Positions 62,484 to 64,000 of a stretch of DNA of 64,000 nucleotides are shown piece by piece (the first letter of the stretch is position 1; the number at the start of each line of letters is the position of its first letter). The notes under the pieces were generated by a model. That model was not told the DNA's origin, searched no databases, and saw nothing but the letters and a program-made list of their open reading frames with translations. The stretch comes from Sphingosinicella sp. (GTDB lineage: Bacteria > Pseudomonadota > Alphaproteobacteria > Sphingomonadales > Sphingomonadaceae): positions 1-64,000 of the forward strand of contig NZ_JACESP010000002.1 in NCBI RefSeq assembly GCF_013911755.1, given 5' to 3'. The position numbers and the translations under genes were made by a program.

Positions 62484-64000
62484 CTACTCCGTCGTTTCCT
62501 CGTCGCTGCGACGCAGGCGTGACGCGGCTTTCAGCGGCTCGCGCGGTAGATCCGGGACCATGGCCTTGATCTTGTTGCGCTTGATCTCGCGCATCTCGTG
62601 AATCGATGCGATGACGAGGCCCATCGGCCGTCCGATGTCGACAAGCACGGCTTCGGCCAGCTGAAGCGAGGATTCCAGCGTTTCCGGCACGGCATCCGTG
62701 GCGCCCGCTCGGTAGAGCTGGGCGGCATGCTCTGCGTCCTTCGCGCGGGCGATAATGCAAAGGTTGGGGTAGGCTGCGCGCACGTCGCGCGTCGTCGCCA
62801 CGAGCTGGACCGGATCGTCCATGGTCAGCACGATCGCGCGCGCGTTCGCGATGCCGAGATGCTCCAGCAGCCCCGAGCGGCCGACGTCGCCGAAAACGAT
62901 TTCGTGCCCGCGCTTGCGGCCGAGTTCGACCATGTCGATGTCCGCATCGACGATCACGAAGGACTGTTCATGGCGCACCAGCATATCCGCCACCATCTGG
63001 CCCACCCGGCCATAGCCGGCGACGATCGTACATCCGCTGTTTTCGGAAGGTTCCCGGGCCGGTTCGCGCGCCGCCGGGTCTACGCGCCGCGCCGTGTCGC
63101 TGCCGATCCGTGCCAGCAGCGGCGTAGCGGTAAGGCCGACAGCGGTGACGATCTGCCAGAAAGCGGCGGTGTCGGTGTCGATCACGCGCGCCTGTACGGC
63201 CGCGGCGAGCACGATGAGCGTGGTTTCCGATGGTGACGCCATCAGCACGCCGACATTCGCGGCAACGCCCCGGGGAGCGCCCGAAAGGCGGAGGAGCCCG
63301 CTTGTTACGAATGCCTTCACGAGGATGATGCCGACGATCGCGAGCATCAGGAACGGCCACATCCGGGCGATGAGTTCAAAATCCAGGCTCATGCCCACCG
63401 TCATCAGGAAGACGCCGAGCGCCAGGTTCTTGAACGGCTCGACGGTGACTTCCACCTGCATCCGGTATTCCGTCTCGGCGATCACCAGACCGGCGACGAG
63501 CGCGCCGACGATGGGCGAAAGACCGACCGCGCTGGTCGCAAGGCTGGCGCCCATGACGACGACCATGGAGACGGCAAGAAAAAGCTCCGGGCTTTTGGTA
63601 CGGGCCGCCTGCCGGAATAGGCGTGGCAGCAGCAGCTTTCCGAGCCCCAGGAGCGCGACCACCACCAACGCACCGAGCACCACCGTTCGGGTAAGGTCGC
63701 CTGCGTCATCGCTGCCCGGAAGCGGGCTGATGACGCCCATCACAAAAATGATGGGAACAATCGCCAGATCTTCGAACAACAGCATTGCGAAGGCAGGCTT
63801 GCCGATCGCGCTCTTGGTACCTGTCATCGGCAGCACGAGCGCGGTGGAGGACATCGCGAGCGCAATGCCGAGCATCAGCGAAACCACCGCCCCAAGATCG
63901 GTGAACTGATGGAGTAGGACGCCGATGAGGCCGCCCGATATGGCGAGTTCCGCCGGGCCGATGATGAACACCAGCCCGCGCAAATCCCAAAGGCGCCGGA
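62484..64000 (-). CDS. KefC-type K+/H+ antiporter with TrkA-N domain (N-terminus beyond window)
   Basis: At least 505 residues of a monovalent cation:proton antiporter-2 (KefB/KefC) type protein. The frame stays open to base 64000, so the first helices and start codon lie to the right of the window. Visible are A-M-S-S-T-A-L-V-L and L-L-F-E-D-L-A-I-V-P in the exchanger domain, about ten membrane segments, then a cytoplasmic TrkA-N domain with V-A-G-Y-G-R-V-G-Q-M and V-F-G-D-V-G-R. It exchanges K+ for H+, usually gated by glutathione adducts or nucleotide. The stop is 5 bases from the alaS stop on the other strand. Confidence 0.9.
   Translation of the reverse strand, partial: RRLWDLRGLVFIIGPAELAISGGLIGVLLHQFTDLGAVVSLMLGIALAMSSTALVLPMTGTKSAIGKPAFAMLLFEDLAIVPIIFVMGVISPLPGSDDAGDLTRTVVLGALVVVALLGLGKLLLPRLFRQAARTKSPELFLAVSMVVVMGASLATSAVGLSPIVGALVAGLVIAETEYRMQVEVTVEPFKNLALGVFLMTVGMSLDFELIARMWPFLMLAIVGIILVKAFVTSGLLRLSGAPRGVAANVGVLMASPSETTLIVLAAAVQARVIDTDTAAFWQIVTAVGLTATPLLARIGSDTARRVDPAAREPAREPSENSGCTIVAGYGRVGQMVADMLVRHEQSFVIVDADIDMVELGRKRGHEIVFGDVGRSGLLEHLGIANARAIVLTMDDPVQLVATTRDVRAAYPNLCIIARAKDAEHAAQLYRAGATDAVPETLESSLQLAEAVLVDIGRPMGLVIASIHEMREIKRNKIKAMVPDLPREPLKAASRLRRSDEETTE

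Noticed and set aside
59863-62760. Very long open frame antisense to alaS and the antiporter gene (over 900 codons)
   Set aside because: A product of high GC content and codon bias of alaS; the translated sequence is Arg/His-rich with no domain and no start context.

Overview
The window reads as chromosomal DNA of a sphingomonad (Alphaproteobacteria, Sphingomonadales). The evidence is an exosortase A (XrtA/PEP-CTERM) exopolysaccharide locus in the order known from this group, a cckA-recA-alaS neighbourhood, alphaproteobacterial SOS boxes (GAAC-N7-GAAC) before recA, a large TonB-dependent receptor and GC-rich coding sequence throughout. I see no rRNA, complete tRNA or CRISPR array.

Region 1 (1-610) looks like the right end of an integrative conjugative element. 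It holds a DUF2274 gene of the kind that follows trbI, a small AlpA-like HTH gene, then a 20-base block that reads as a tRNA 3' end (589-608), probably the attachment-site repeat. Region 2 (about 790-14,220) is accessory. It has a HupE/UreJ-cytochrome c-membrane anchor operon, a RidA protein, a trimethylamine-dehydrogenase-like flavoenzyme that lacks the amine-binding aromatic bowl, two paralogous membrane-anchored winged-helix proteins that converge on one TTAA, a Tat-type DUF4185-like secreted protein, and a DUF6152 / secreted protein / TonB receptor set.

Region 3 (15,481-33,571) is the XrtA exopolysaccharide locus. Two divergent units (two alpha/beta-fold 'hydrolases' and an acyl carrier protein; then a GNAT protein, an AMP-forming ligase and a PLP decarboxylase) sit beside a long operon. 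That operon encodes the export lipoprotein, chain-length protein, tyrosine autokinase, outer-membrane barrel, ExeA-like ATPase, polysaccharide deacetylase, FemAB-like protein, glycosyltransferase, an exosortase A-EpsI fusion and an asparagine-synthase-like amidotransferase. The proteins would build, export and trim a polysaccharide while exosortase A processes PEP-CTERM proteins. No PEP-CTERM substrate is encoded here. The ligase/ACP/decarboxylase set recalls the carrier-bound decarboxylation chemistry of BtrJ/BtrI/BtrK and is the least understood and most interesting part.

Region 4 (33,576-44,202) is mostly housekeeping: truA-fmt, recR, def, a DUF983 gene, a CocE/NonD hydrolase, an SDR, purF, a YbdG-like MscS channel and hisI. 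Region 5 (44,198-49,947) is a fatty-acid or related acyl-CoA degradation operon (MerR regulator, acyl-CoA dehydrogenase, thiolase, FadJ-like protein) with a perfect 24-bp palindromic operator in front and a strong terminator behind. Region 6 (50,175-64,000) carries a D-Ala-D-Ala carboxypeptidase, cysK, an MFS transporter, cckA, recA with SOS boxes, an EF-G paralogue with altered G motifs, alaS and a KefC-type antiporter cut by the window edge.
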